Source: an uncultured Lachnospiraceae bacterium
GTDB taxonomy: Bacteria > Bacillota > Clostridia > Lachnospirales > Lachnospiraceae
Assembly (NCBI GenBank): GCA_902780385.1
Contig: CACZFF010000017.1
Location: 1-48,690, forward strand
Length of the DNA stretch: 48,690 nucleotides
Direction of reading: 5' to 3'
Each line of letters starts with the position of its first letter. Positions within the stretch are counted from its first letter, which is position 1. This document shows positions 7,948 through 15,006 of this stretch, piece by piece. Both the position numbers and the translations under genes were made by a program. The notes beneath the pieces were generated by a model. The model did not search any database and was not told the DNA's origin. It was given only the letters and a program-made list of their open reading frames with translations.

Positions 7948-8751
7948 ATGAAACACATCGGATGCTTTGCAACACTGAAGGAAGAAAAGACACATCTGAC
8001 CCGCCTGAAAGGGGAGGAAAAATACGAGGCACTCAATGAGATGATCGCCGCCTCGAAGCACATCGCCTTTTTCGGTGGTGCCGGTGTTTCCACTGAGAGC
8101 GGAATTCCGGATTTCCGCAGTAAAGACGGTCTTTACAATCAGCACGATGTGCGTTTTGATGCCTACCAGCCGGAATACCTGCTCAGCAACCCCTGCCTGG
8201 AGCGTGAGCCCAAGGTCTTTTATGAATTCTATCGCCAGAAGATGGATGCCCGCGGCATCATGCCCAACAAGGCGCATTACAAGCTGGCGGAGATGGAGGC
8301 AAAGGGAAAGCTTGACGGAGTCATCACCCAGAATATCGACGGACTGCATCAGCTGGCCGGAAGCAAAGTGGTCTATGAGGTACATGGATCCACGCTGCGC
8401 AACTATTGTGACCGCTGCGGGAAGACCTATCCTTCGGACGCGATCTATGAGAGCAAGGAGGCAGTCCCGCACTGCAGCTGCGGCGGCAAGATCCGTCCCG
8501 ACGTCACGCTCTACGGAGAAATGCTTCCTGAGGATGCCTGGGCGGGCGCAGGAAGGCTGATCGCCAGAGCCGATCTTCTCATCGTGGGCGGGACTTCTCT
8601 GACCGTCTATCCGGCGTCGTCCCTGGTCAGCTCTTATCGCGGAAAATACCTTGTCATCGTAAACCGTGACAAGACATCACAGGACAGCTACGCGGATCTG
8701 GCTTTCCATGACAGCATCGGCGAAGTGTTCTCGCATATCGTGCTGGATTAA
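7948..8751 (+). CDS. cobB: Sir2-family NAD-dependent protein deacylase
   Basis: A 267-residue sirtuin, which removes acyl groups from lysines using NAD and releases nicotinamide. GAGVSTESGIPDFRS is the NAD-binding motif, TQNIDGLH the conserved catalytic-core segment, VHGS carries the active-site His, and two Cys pairs (CDRCG and CSCGG) form the structural zinc site. GGTSLTVYP and the terminal NRD segment also fit. The ATG at 7948 is chosen because AGGAGG lies 9 nt upstream; an earlier ATG at 7918 lacks a site. About 30 residues precede the usual N-terminal helix. The stop codon lies inside the first copy of a 28-bp tandem repeat. Confidence 0.9.
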   Translation: MKHIGCFATLKEEKTHLTRLKGEEKYEALNEMIAASKHIAFFGGAGVSTESGIPDFRSKDGLYNQHDVRFDAYQPEYLLSNPCLEREPKVFYEFYRQKMDARGIMPNKAHYKLAEMEAKGKLDGVITQNIDGLHQLAGSKVVYEVHGSTLRNYCDRCGKTYPSDAIYESKEAVPHCSCGGKIRPDVTLYGEMLPEDAWAGAGRLIARADLLIVGGTSLTVYPASSLVSSYRGKYLVIVNRDKTSQDSYADLAFHDSIGEVFSHIVLD

Positions 8752-8822
8752 CACACCGGAACAAGCCGTGCTGGATTAACACACCGGAACAAGCCATGCT
8801 GGATTAACGCGCCGGAACAAGC
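8739..8822 (+). repeat. Three 28-bp tandem repeats covering the sirtuin stop codon
   Basis: Units at 8739-8766, 8767-8794 and 8795-8822; the first two are identical and the third differs at a few positions. Each unit contains the last codons and stop of the sirtuin (CTGGATTAA), so the gene end has been copied twice downstream. This looks like slipped-strand duplication. Confidence 0.9.
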
Positions 8823-8948
8823 GGTGCGCGGATGAGATCAGCCGATGTGCTGTCGGGACTAGCCGGTGCACGGCAGATCAGCGGAAAGACAAAAAAGACG
8901 AAAAAGACGACAAAGACGACAAGGACGGAAAGCGAAACTGAAAAAATG

Positions 8949-9113
8949 GTAACTATTCAGCTTTCCCCGGCTCGCAATGCACGGCATTGCCCGCTGTGGA
9001 AAGTCCGGGGGGCTCCGCCCCCAGGCCTCCACCGGAATTTGTCTCAAACCTGTCCGGTAAGCAAGCTCCCCGTCCCGGTTTTGAGACAAATTCCGGTGAA
9101 GCTGAATAGTTAC
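8949..9113. repeat. MITE-like element with GTAACTATTCA ends
   Basis: Perfect 15-bp terminal inverted repeats (8949-8963 GTAACTATTCAGCTT and 9099-9113) enclose a long inner hairpin (9030-9050 with 9077-9098, one extra base) and a GC-rich hairpin around 9006-9022. No protein is encoded. Its ends resemble those of the element at 4596-4749. It separates the sirtuin from the YitT gene, whose ribosome binding site starts about 14 nt after it. The rest of the 8752-9140 gap holds only the tandem repeat and a low-complexity AAGACGACAA run near 8890-8930. Confidence 0.7.
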
Positions 9114-9140
9114 AAAAAATGAAATCGAAAGGATATTGGT

Positions 9141-10007
9141 TTGAAGGGTATAAAGTGGGAGGCGAAAGATTTAAGAAGAGCAGTAGTAGTGGCAATTGCA
9201 TCGCTCTTGATGGCTATGAACATTAAGACGTTCGTCCGGACAGGCGGTCTGTATCCGGGCGGGGCAACCGGTCTGACGATTCTGATCCAGCGCATCGCGC
9301 TTCAGTATTTTTCACTGGAACTTCCATATTCCATCATTAATATTCTGCTCAACGCATTTCCAGTGTATATAGGATTCCGCTTTATAGGAAAAAAGTTCAC
9401 GATCTTTTCCTGTGAGATGATCCTGCTGACCAGCTTCCTGACGGATCTGATCCCGGCGCGCCCGATCACCTATGACACGCTTCTGATCAGTATTTTCGGC
9501 GGTCTGATCAACGGCTTTGTGATGACAATGTGCCTGCGAGTCAACGCAACGACAGGAGGAACAGATTTTATTTCAATTTATCTGTCTCAGAAACGGGGCG
9601 TGGACAGTTTCAATATCATCCTGGGATTCAATGCAGTCATCCTGCTTGCGGCCGGATATTTCTTCGGCTGGGATAAAGCACTGTATTCCATTATTTTCCA
9701 ATATACATCCACTCAGATCCTGCGCCTGCTCTACCGCAATTATCAGCAGGAGACGCTTTTTATCGTCACGGACAAATGGAATGAGGTCAAAAATGCCATC
9801 CACGAGACCACGCACCACGGCTCCACCATCTGGGCCGCAGAGGGCGGCTACAAAGAGGACTGGCGCAATGTCGTCTATTCAGTAGTGGCAAGATCCGACG
9901 TAAAGCGTGTCACCGAAGTGATCCAGCAGATCGATCCGGACGCTTTTATCAATGCGATCCCGACCGAAAGGATCCTCGGGCGCTTCCATCAGGAGAAAAA
10001 AGATTGA
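9141..10007 (+). CDS. YitT-family membrane protein (DUF161/DUF2179)
   Basis: A 288-residue protein with about five hydrophobic segments in the first 190 residues and a soluble C-terminal DUF2179 domain of about 80 residues. The segments GGLYPGGATGLTI and NATTGGTDFISIY are typical YitT signatures. Members are conserved in Bacillota but their transported substrate is not established. The start is a TTG at 9141, supported by GAAAGGA 7 nt upstream; no ATG fits the N-terminal membrane segment. It lies 62 nt before the alpha/beta hydrolase gene and may be cotranscribed. Confidence 0.85.
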   Translation: MKGIKWEAKDLRRAVVVAIASLLMAMNIKTFVRTGGLYPGGATGLTILIQRIALQYFSLELPYSIINILLNAFPVYIGFRFIGKKFTIFSCEMILLTSFLTDLIPARPITYDTLLISIFGGLINGFVMTMCLRVNATTGGTDFISIYLSQKRGVDSFNIILGFNAVILLAAGYFFGWDKALYSIIFQYTSTQILRLLYRNYQQETLFIVTDKWNEVKNAIHETTHHGSTIWAAEGGYKEDWRNVVYSVVARSDVKRVTEVIQQIDPDAFINAIPTERILGRFHQEKKD

Positions 10008-10069
10008 TATTACTCTGCACAGACGTGGCAGGAAGGATTGACTGAGAGAGAGTATTTTCCGGAGAAGAA

Positions 10070-10999
10070 ATGAAAGTAGATTTTACCTTTATGTCCAAAG
10101 ACGGGCGCACACCGGTTCATGCTACGCGCTGGATCCCGGAAGCAGGGAAGTGCAGGGCCGTCCTGCAGATCATACATGGCATGACAGAGTATATTGAACG
10201 GTATGAGCCTTTTGCAGAATATCTGGCTGCGAATGGCATTCTTGTCGTCGGGCATGATCACATCGGGCATGGACAATCGGTCCTCTCGCGCAGAGACTGG
10301 GGTTATTTTGCCCCCGGAAATCCCGCCGGGATCCTGCTGCAGGATATTCATCACCTGCGGCGGATCATGCAGAAGGAATACAAGGATGTCCCGTATTTTA
10401 TGCTGGGGCACAGCATGGGATCTTTTCTTCTGCGCAGTTATCTGGCATTTCGCAGTAAGGGCCTGAAGGGTGCGATCATCATGGGGACCGGTTATACGGA
10501 TCCCCGCATGTCTCATTTGGGGATCAGGCTGACAAATCTTCTCTCGAAGATTTACGGCTGGCGCCACCGAAGCAGCCTCATGACCGGAATCGCCCTGGGC
10601 TCCAATAAACGATTTGATATGACCGGCCGGGATCCGGAAAACAGCTGGCTGACAAAGGATGCGGAGATTGCCAGCTGGTATTACAAACAGCCTGCCTGTA
10701 CGTATACCTTCACCCTGAACGGCTATCACGCTCTGTTTAATACGGTAAAGCACTCCTGTCTGCCGCAAAATGCAGACCGGATCCACAAAAATCTTCCTCT
10801 GCTGCTCGTATCCGGTGCGGATGACGGGGTCGGCGACTATGGAAAAGGAGTGAAGAAGGTCTGGGAGATGTATAAAAAGGCAGGCATCAGAGATTTGAAA
10901 ATGATCCTTTATGAAAATGACCGGCATGAGATTCTCAATGAGGTGGATCGGGATCAGGTCTACGCGGACCTGCTGGACTGGATGGAAAAACGCATGTGA
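10070..10999 (+). CDS. Alpha/beta hydrolase, monoacylglycerol lipase/S33-like
   Basis: A 309-residue serine hydrolase. GHSMGS near residue 121 is the nucleophile elbow, SGADDGVGDYG near residue 250 gives the acid, and DRHEILNE near residue 285 gives the catalytic His, so the triad is complete. QIIHGMTEYIERYE holds the oxyanion-hole HG. The layout matches monoglyceride-lipase-like (hydrolase_4) proteins acting on lipid esters; the exact substrate is unknown. No signal peptide is seen, so it is probably cytosolic. GGAGAAG precedes the ATG. The YjbQ gene begins 22 nt after the stop, so the two are likely cotranscribed. Confidence 0.85.
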   Translation: MKVDFTFMSKDGRTPVHATRWIPEAGKCRAVLQIIHGMTEYIERYEPFAEYLAANGILVVGHDHIGHGQSVLSRRDWGYFAPGNPAGILLQDIHHLRRIMQKEYKDVPYFMLGHSMGSFLLRSYLAFRSKGLKGAIIMGTGYTDPRMSHLGIRLTNLLSKIYGWRHRSSLMTGIALGSNKRFDMTGRDPENSWLTKDAEIASWYYKQPACTYTFTLNGYHALFNTVKHSCLPQNADRIHKNLPLLLVSGADDGVGDYGKGVKKVWEMYKKAGIRDLKMILYENDRHEILNEVDRDQVYADLLDWMEKRM

Positions 11000-11021
11000 A
11001 GCCAAAAAGGAGAACGGGAAA

Positions 11022-11474
11022 GTGGCAGTATATACAGTGACAAAATCGTATCACACAAAAGGCAACATGGGCATGATCGACGTGACCGGTGATTTTCAGA
11101 GCGCGGTCGACGCGGCCTGCAGGGAAAAACATATCCGCAGCGGGATCATTACCGGATTTACGACAGGCGGCGTTGCCGCACTGACGACACTGGAGTTTGA
11201 GCCCGGACTCGTGGGACACGATGTGCGGGAGGCCATGCAGGGCATTGCACCTTACCGCGATGAGAACGGCCATGTCCGCTATTATCACCACCACAACACA
11301 TGGGGAGACGACAACGGATCCTCTCATATCCATTCCCTGCTGCTTTCTCCCTTCATCACGATCCCCTTCGTGGACGGGCGGATCACCATCGGCCCCTGGC
11401 AGAACCTTACCCTGGTCGAGTGTGATACCAGAAACCGGGAAAGAGATATTGTCTTCCAGGTGATGGGAGAGTAA
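11022..11474 (+). CDS. YjbQ/UPF0047-family protein
   Basis: A 150-residue protein of the YjbQ (UPF0047) family; some members show weak thiamine-phosphate synthase activity, but the main role is unsettled. Visible signatures are the His cluster YYHHHNTWGDDNGSSHIHS, the ITIGPWQ segment and LVECDTRNRER at the end. The GTG at 11022 is chosen because AAGGAG lies about 9 nt upstream and it begins just before the conserved fold; in-frame ATG codons further upstream lie in the preceding gene. Length is close to the usual ~135-150 residues. Confidence 0.85.
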   Translation: MAVYTVTKSYHTKGNMGMIDVTGDFQSAVDAACREKHIRSGIITGFTTGGVAALTTLEFEPGLVGHDVREAMQGIAPYRDENGHVRYYHHHNTWGDDNGSSHIHSLLLSPFITIPFVDGRITIGPWQNLTLVECDTRNRERDIVFQVMGE

Positions 11475-11517
11475 GATGGTAAGGAGGCAGAAAACGCAGG
11501 AAAAAGTTTTCAGTCTG

Positions 11518-11549
11518 TGACGCTTTTGTGACAGTTCTTCTGGTATACT
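11518..11549 (+). promoter_or_regulatory. Promoter copy 1 of the SH3 gene with TGAC direct repeat
   Basis: TGAC at 11518 and 11529, then TATACT at 11544-11549, 15 nt from the start of the second TGAC. There is no consensus -35 at 17 nt, so the TGAC pair probably binds an activator. Confidence 0.65.
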
Positions 11550-11610
11550 TGACAATGTAAACAAAACAAAGAGCCGCGGAAACGCGGCGGCAGGGACGCA
11601 GAAAAGCGTA

Positions 11611-11642
11611 TGACAGTTTTGTGACAGAAAGCCTGATATACT
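11611..11642 (+). promoter_or_regulatory. Promoter copy 2 of the SH3 gene with TGAC direct repeat
   Basis: TGAC at 11611 and 11622, TATACT at 11637-11642. The spacing is identical to copy 1. Confidence 0.65.
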
Positions 11643-11702
11643 GGCAGCATAAACAAAACAAAGAGCCGCGGAAACGCGGCGGCAGGGACGCAGAAAAGCG
11701 TA

Positions 11703-11734
11703 TGACAGTTTTGTGACAGAAAGCCTGATATACT
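11703..11734 (+). promoter_or_regulatory. Promoter copy 3 of the SH3 gene with TGAC direct repeat
   Basis: TGAC at 11703 and 11714, TATACT at 11729-11734. This is the copy nearest the gene, leaving a leader of about 105 nt that contains one GAAA-loop hairpin. Confidence 0.65.
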
Positions 11735-11847
11735 GGCAATGTAAACAAAAACACAGAGCCGCGGAAACGCGGCGGCAAAAGAGGGAAGTAAAAAGAAACA
11801 TTAATCAGTTTCAAAAAGATTGTTTCAAAAAGAAAAGGAGAAAAATC

Positions 11848-12192
11848 ATGGCAAACGAATTCGAGAAAATGAATGATGAAGAGCTTGAGCAGGCAGCAGG
11901 CGGAAGGGGCGGAATCACAGGAATCGCTGAAGGCGGCTCCACCCATAAGAAGGTCAAAGGTCTTCAGACCGGATATCTGGCACTGAGAAATGCTCCCGGT
12001 TACGATTATCGCAACGAGATCGGCCAGCTCCAGAATGGTGACCTGGTTGATATCACAGGACCGACAGTCGCTGTGAAGAACGACTTCCAGGGAAAGACCA
12101 CCAATTATACATGGGTTACTGTTAAGAAATCCAAAACCTGCTCCTCCGGAAAGAGCGGCTATGTCAATGCCAGCTACCTTCACCATGCATAA
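11848..12192 (+). CDS. Small SH3-domain protein with double-glycine leader
   Basis: A 114-residue protein. Residues 1-19 end in NDEELEQAAGG, a good match to the double-glycine leaders that C39-peptidase ABC transporters cut while exporting bacteriocins and similar peptides. Cleavage after GG would release about 95 residues. From about residue 38 the sequence (GYLALRNAPGYDYRNEIG, then GDLVDITG, YTWVTV, SGYVNASYLHH) is a bacterial SH3 domain, a fold that usually binds peptidoglycan or peptides. There is no Sec signal. AAAAGGAG lies 7-8 nt before the ATG at 11848. It stands alone after three tandem promoters and before a terminator; no C39 transporter is in the window. Role as a secreted wall-binding or bacteriocin-like protein is inference. 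Confidence 0.8.
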   Translation: MANEFEKMNDEELEQAAGGRGGITGIAEGGSTHKKVKGLQTGYLALRNAPGYDYRNEIGQLQNGDLVDITGPTVAVKNDFQGKTTNYTWVTVKKSKTCSSGKSGYVNASYLHHA

Positions 12193-12270
12193 TTGCAGGA
12201 TTATCTGATCGTCTGATTGACTGACAGACAGCAGCTCCTGAAAAGCTGCAGACAATAATCATAAACTTAA

Positions 12271-12340
12271 AACCGGCACCGCCCATCGCTTCTTATCGAT
12301 TGTATCGAATGGAAGCAGGGAAGGTGCCGGTTTCTTTTTT
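12271..12340 (+). terminator. Intrinsic terminator after the SH3 gene
   Basis: Arms AACCGGCACC (12271-12280) and GGTGCCGGTT (12323-12332) enclose a long loop that itself folds, and are followed by TTCTTTTTT to 12340. The remaining gap to the DJ-1 gene end at 12502 shows only a repeated CATGTCTGTCAGAT around 12471-12506. Confidence 0.85.
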
Positions 12341-12501
12341 GTGATCAGATCTCAGGTTTTTAAACAAACCGCTGCCGGGCGCATCTTATGTAACCTGCAG
12401 GAGTGTCTTATGCAAGCTGCTGTTTAAGATTGATTGGAGTCTGGTCAATGTGCCTGCCGGTGCTGTTTTTCATGTCTGTCAGATCTTTATTTTCATGTCT
12501 G

Positions 12502-13080
12502 TCAGATTTCGATCTTTGCTCCCATGAGTTTTGCAAACTCGCGCACGATCGCGGTATCACCGGGCCATGCAGGTGCCGTGACAAGATTGCGGTCGACAAC
12601 CGCCTGATCGACAGGAACTTCTACATAGGTGCCGCCGGCCAGCGTTACATCCGGTCCGACTGCGGGATAAGCGGTTGCCTGATAGCCTTTGAGGACACCG
12701 GCTGCGGCCAGTACCTGAGGCCCGTGGCAGATTGCAGCGACAGGTTTGCCGGCAGCAAAGAATTCACGGACGATTTCCAGGACACGTGCATTCAGACGGA
12801 TGTATTCCGGAGCGCGGCCGCCGGTAATGAACAGGCCTTCGTACTCCTCTGTTTTTACAGCGTCAAAGTCAGCTGTGAGAGCGAAATTGTGGCCCCGAAG
12901 CTCGGTATAGGTCTGCTCGCCCAGGAAATCATGGACGGCAGTGGCGACAGTCTCTCCGGCCTTTTTGTCGGGGCAGACCGCATCCACCTGATAGCCCAGG
13001 ACGCCGAGCGCCTGGAAGGGAACCATGGTCTCATAATCCTCCGTGAAATCACCGCATAACAATAAAACCTTTTTTGCCAT
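12502..13080 (-). CDS. DJ-1/PfpI-family protein
   Basis: A 192-residue member of the DJ-1/PfpI superfamily, which includes stress chaperones, glyoxalases and amidases. [14 protein letters not shown] near residue 115 is the nucleophile elbow with the conserved Cys-His pair, and the N-terminal [12 protein letters not shown] supplies the partner Glu. The length and the family signatures fit PfpI/YhbO-like members. The ATG at 13080 is chosen because AAGGAGG lies 8 nt upstream; reading further up to 13329 gives sequence unlike the family. Its stop is just after the SH3-gene terminator region, with which it converges. Confidence 0.85.
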   Translation of the reverse strand: MAKKVLLLCGDFTEDYETMVPFQALGVLGYQVDAVCPDKKAGETVATAVHDFLGEQTYTELRGHNFALTADFDAVKTEEYEGLFITGGRAPEYIRLNARVLEIVREFFAAGKPVAAICHGPQVLAAAGVLKGYQATAYPAVGPDVTLAGGTYVEVPVDQAVVDRNLVTAPAWPGDTAIVREFAKLMGAKIEI

Positions 13081-13441
13081 TGTCAGATCCTCCTTGCATG
13101 ATGGTGGCTGCCATGCATCGCTGCTTCCCGGCTTTTCCGGCTTTTGCCTGTGTCCGCGCAATACAGCATAAGACAGCATGGCATTGAGAATGAAACGGGT
13201 TCGGATTTGCTGAGCCGAAAAACCATGTGAAATATCTGAGAAAAAGAAGGCAAGTTCGCGTGGTTCCACAGCTCTTACTGTCAGATTTATTATATCAATG
13301 CGATGGGAAATGTACAATCCGGAAGGCAAAACAGGTTGACAAAAGATTAATATAAATGGATAATAACTTTATATATGTAATTCATATATAAGATGTTTGG
13401 CAATAAAATGGAACTTAGCAAAATGAAACGGAGCGTATGGA
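13081..13441. other. Divergent intergenic region, DJ-1 gene / comM
   Basis: A 361-nt gap with the DJ-1 ribosome binding site at its left edge and a good plus-strand promoter at 13336-13364. I see no reading frame with family features and no strong hairpin here. Confidence 0.6.
13336..13364 (+). promoter_or_regulatory. SigA-type promoter of comM-dprA
   Basis: TTGACA at 13336-13341 and GATAAT at 13359-13364 are separated by exactly 17 nt. Transcription would start near 13371, about 70 nt before the comM ATG. Confidence 0.75.
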
Positions 13442-15001
13442 ATGTACAGTGCAGTGATGACAGGGGCGGTTCACGGCATCAGCAGCTATCTGCTGAGGGT
13501 GGAAACAAATATCTCTAATGGACTGCCTGCCTTCAACATGGTGGGGTTCATGAGCGGGGAAGTGCGGGAAGCGGGAGAGCGTGTACGTGTCGCATTGAAG
13601 AACACGGGGATACCGCTGCCGGCAGCGCGGATCACCGTGAACCTGGCTCCGGCGGACATTCCCAAGCGGGGGATCGTGATCGACCTGCCCGTAGCAGTGG
13701 GAGAACTGATCTGTATGGAGATGCTGCGGCAGGAGGATTTTGAAGATGTCCTTGTTGCAGGGGAGCTGGGCCTCAATGGAGAGATCCGGCCGGTGCGCGG
13801 TGTCCTTCCCATCGTACAGACAGCTAAGGCACAGGGCATCCGCCTGTGTATCCTGCCGGCGGAGAATCTGGAGGAGGGTGCTGTGGTGGAGGGCATCAAG
13901 GTGGTCGGAGTCCGCTCCCTGAACGAACTGATCATGTATATGACCGCTTCTCCCCGGAAACGGGACCAGCTGCTGCCCCCGGGAAAGGTGGATCTGAAGG
14001 CACTGTTTGAAGAGGTTGCGGCAAAACCTGCGGAAGTGGATCTTTCGGATGTAAGGGGCCAGGCTATAGCCAAAAAGGCGATGGAGATCGCGGCGGCAGG
14101 TTTCCACAACATGCTGATGACGGGCCCGCCCGGCACCGGAAAATCCATGCTGGCGAAATGCATGCCCGGCATCATGCCGCCCCTGACCCTTGAAGAGAGC
14201 ATGGAAGTCTCAGCGGTCTACAGCGTGGCGGGCATGCTGGGACAGGGAGAGCCCCTTGTCCTCCGCCGGCCTTTTCTGGCCCCTCATCATTCGATCACAA
14301 GGGCAGCCCTTGTGGGCGGCGGCATGGTCCCTATGCCGGGCCAGATCTCACTTGCCCACAGGGGAGTCCTCTTTCTGGATGAGCTACCGGAATTCGGCCG
14401 GGACCAGCTGGACCTGCTGCGTCAGCCTATCGAGGATCACGAAGTGACCATTGTGCGCCAGTCCGGAAGCTACCGCTATCCGTCCCGTTTTATACTGCTC
14501 GGGGCCTGCAACCCATGTCCCTGCGGCCACTTTCCGGACCGGAACAGATGCCGGTGCAAGCCCTGGGAGATCAGGAGATATCTGGGCAGGATCTCGGGAC
14601 CTCTGCTTGACCGGATGGATCTGTGCATCACGGTGCCCAGGGCCAGGATCGAAGATCTGCAGAGATCAGCCGGGGCAGAGGAAGACAGCGCTGCGGTCCG
14701 GTCCCGTGTCATGGAGGCCTGTGAGCGGCAGCGCTGCCGCTTCAGGGACAGCGATGGCCTGCGCTTTAATTCGGATATGCGGGCGGCGGACCTGGAGAAA
14801 TACTGCCCCCTGGGAGAGAGGGAAAAGGGATGCCTTAAGGATCTCTTTGAGTCGGAGGCAATGAGTGTGAGAGCTTATCACAGGATCATACGTGTCGCCA
14901 GGACCATTGCGGATCTGGAGGGGGAAGACAGGATCCGGGAGGAGCACATCTATCTGGCATATACCTATCGGCAGGGAGAATCGCTGCAATTCGGGAGATA
15001 A
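13442..15001 (+). CDS. comM: ComM/YifB AAA+ ATPase (Mg-chelatase-like)
   Basis: A 519-residue AAA+ protein. In characterised relatives ComM is a hexameric helicase that promotes branch migration during integration of transforming DNA. The N-terminal ~165 residues form the Lon-like/ChlI domain (start MYSAVMTGAVHGI; GLPAFNMVG typical). Walker A GPPGTGKSMLAKC is near residue 227, Walker B VLFLDELPEF near 308, and a Cys-rich segment (CNPCPCGHF, then CRCKP) typical of the family is near 357-375. The C-terminal lid contains RVARTIADLEGEDRI. ACGGAG precedes the ATG. dprA starts 5 nt after the stop, so the two natural-competence genes form an operon. Confidence 0.95.
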   Translation: MYSAVMTGAVHGISSYLLRVETNISNGLPAFNMVGFMSGEVREAGERVRVALKNTGIPLPAARITVNLAPADIPKRGIVIDLPVAVGELICMEMLRQEDFEDVLVAGELGLNGEIRPVRGVLPIVQTAKAQGIRLCILPAENLEEGAVVEGIKVVGVRSLNELIMYMTASPRKRDQLLPPGKVDLKALFEEVAAKPAEVDLSDVRGQAIAKKAMEIAAAGFHNMLMTGPPGTGKSMLAKCMPGIMPPLTLEESMEVSAVYSVAGMLGQGEPLVLRRPFLAPHHSITRAALVGGGMVPMPGQISLAHRGVLFLDELPEFGRDQLDLLRQPIEDHEVTIVRQSGSYRYPSRFILLGACNPCPCGHFPDRNRCRCKPWEIRRYLGRISGPLLDRMDLCITVPRARIEDLQRSAGAEEDSAAVRSRVMEACERQRCRFRDSDGLRFNSDMRAADLEKYCPLGEREKGCLKDLFESEAMSVRAYHRIIRVARTIADLEGEDRIREEHIYLAYTYRQGESLQFGR

Positions 15002-15006
15002 GGGAG

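Larger units (their letters stand above)
11518..11773 (+). repeat. Triplicated ~92-bp promoter unit upstream of the SH3 gene
   Basis: Three direct copies at 92-93 bp spacing (same point at 11531, 11624, 11716). Each contains two TGAC half-sites 11 bp apart, a TATACT box, an AAACAAAAC stretch and a hairpin with a GAAA tetraloop (11573-11588, 11665-11680, 11758-11773; stem GCCGCG/CGCGGC). The second and third copies are almost identical; the first is more diverged. It fills the 373-nt gap between YjbQ and the SH3 gene. Confidence 0.9.

Noticed and set aside
10010-11005. Minus-strand open frame of 331 codons
   Set aside because: It lies opposite the alpha/beta hydrolase with its complete catalytic triad; the antisense product is His/Pro-rich without family features.
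11518-11773. 92-bp repeats considered as a CRISPR array or origin iterons
   Set aside because: There are only three units, with no spacers; they contain promoter elements in constant position and precede a gene with a good start.
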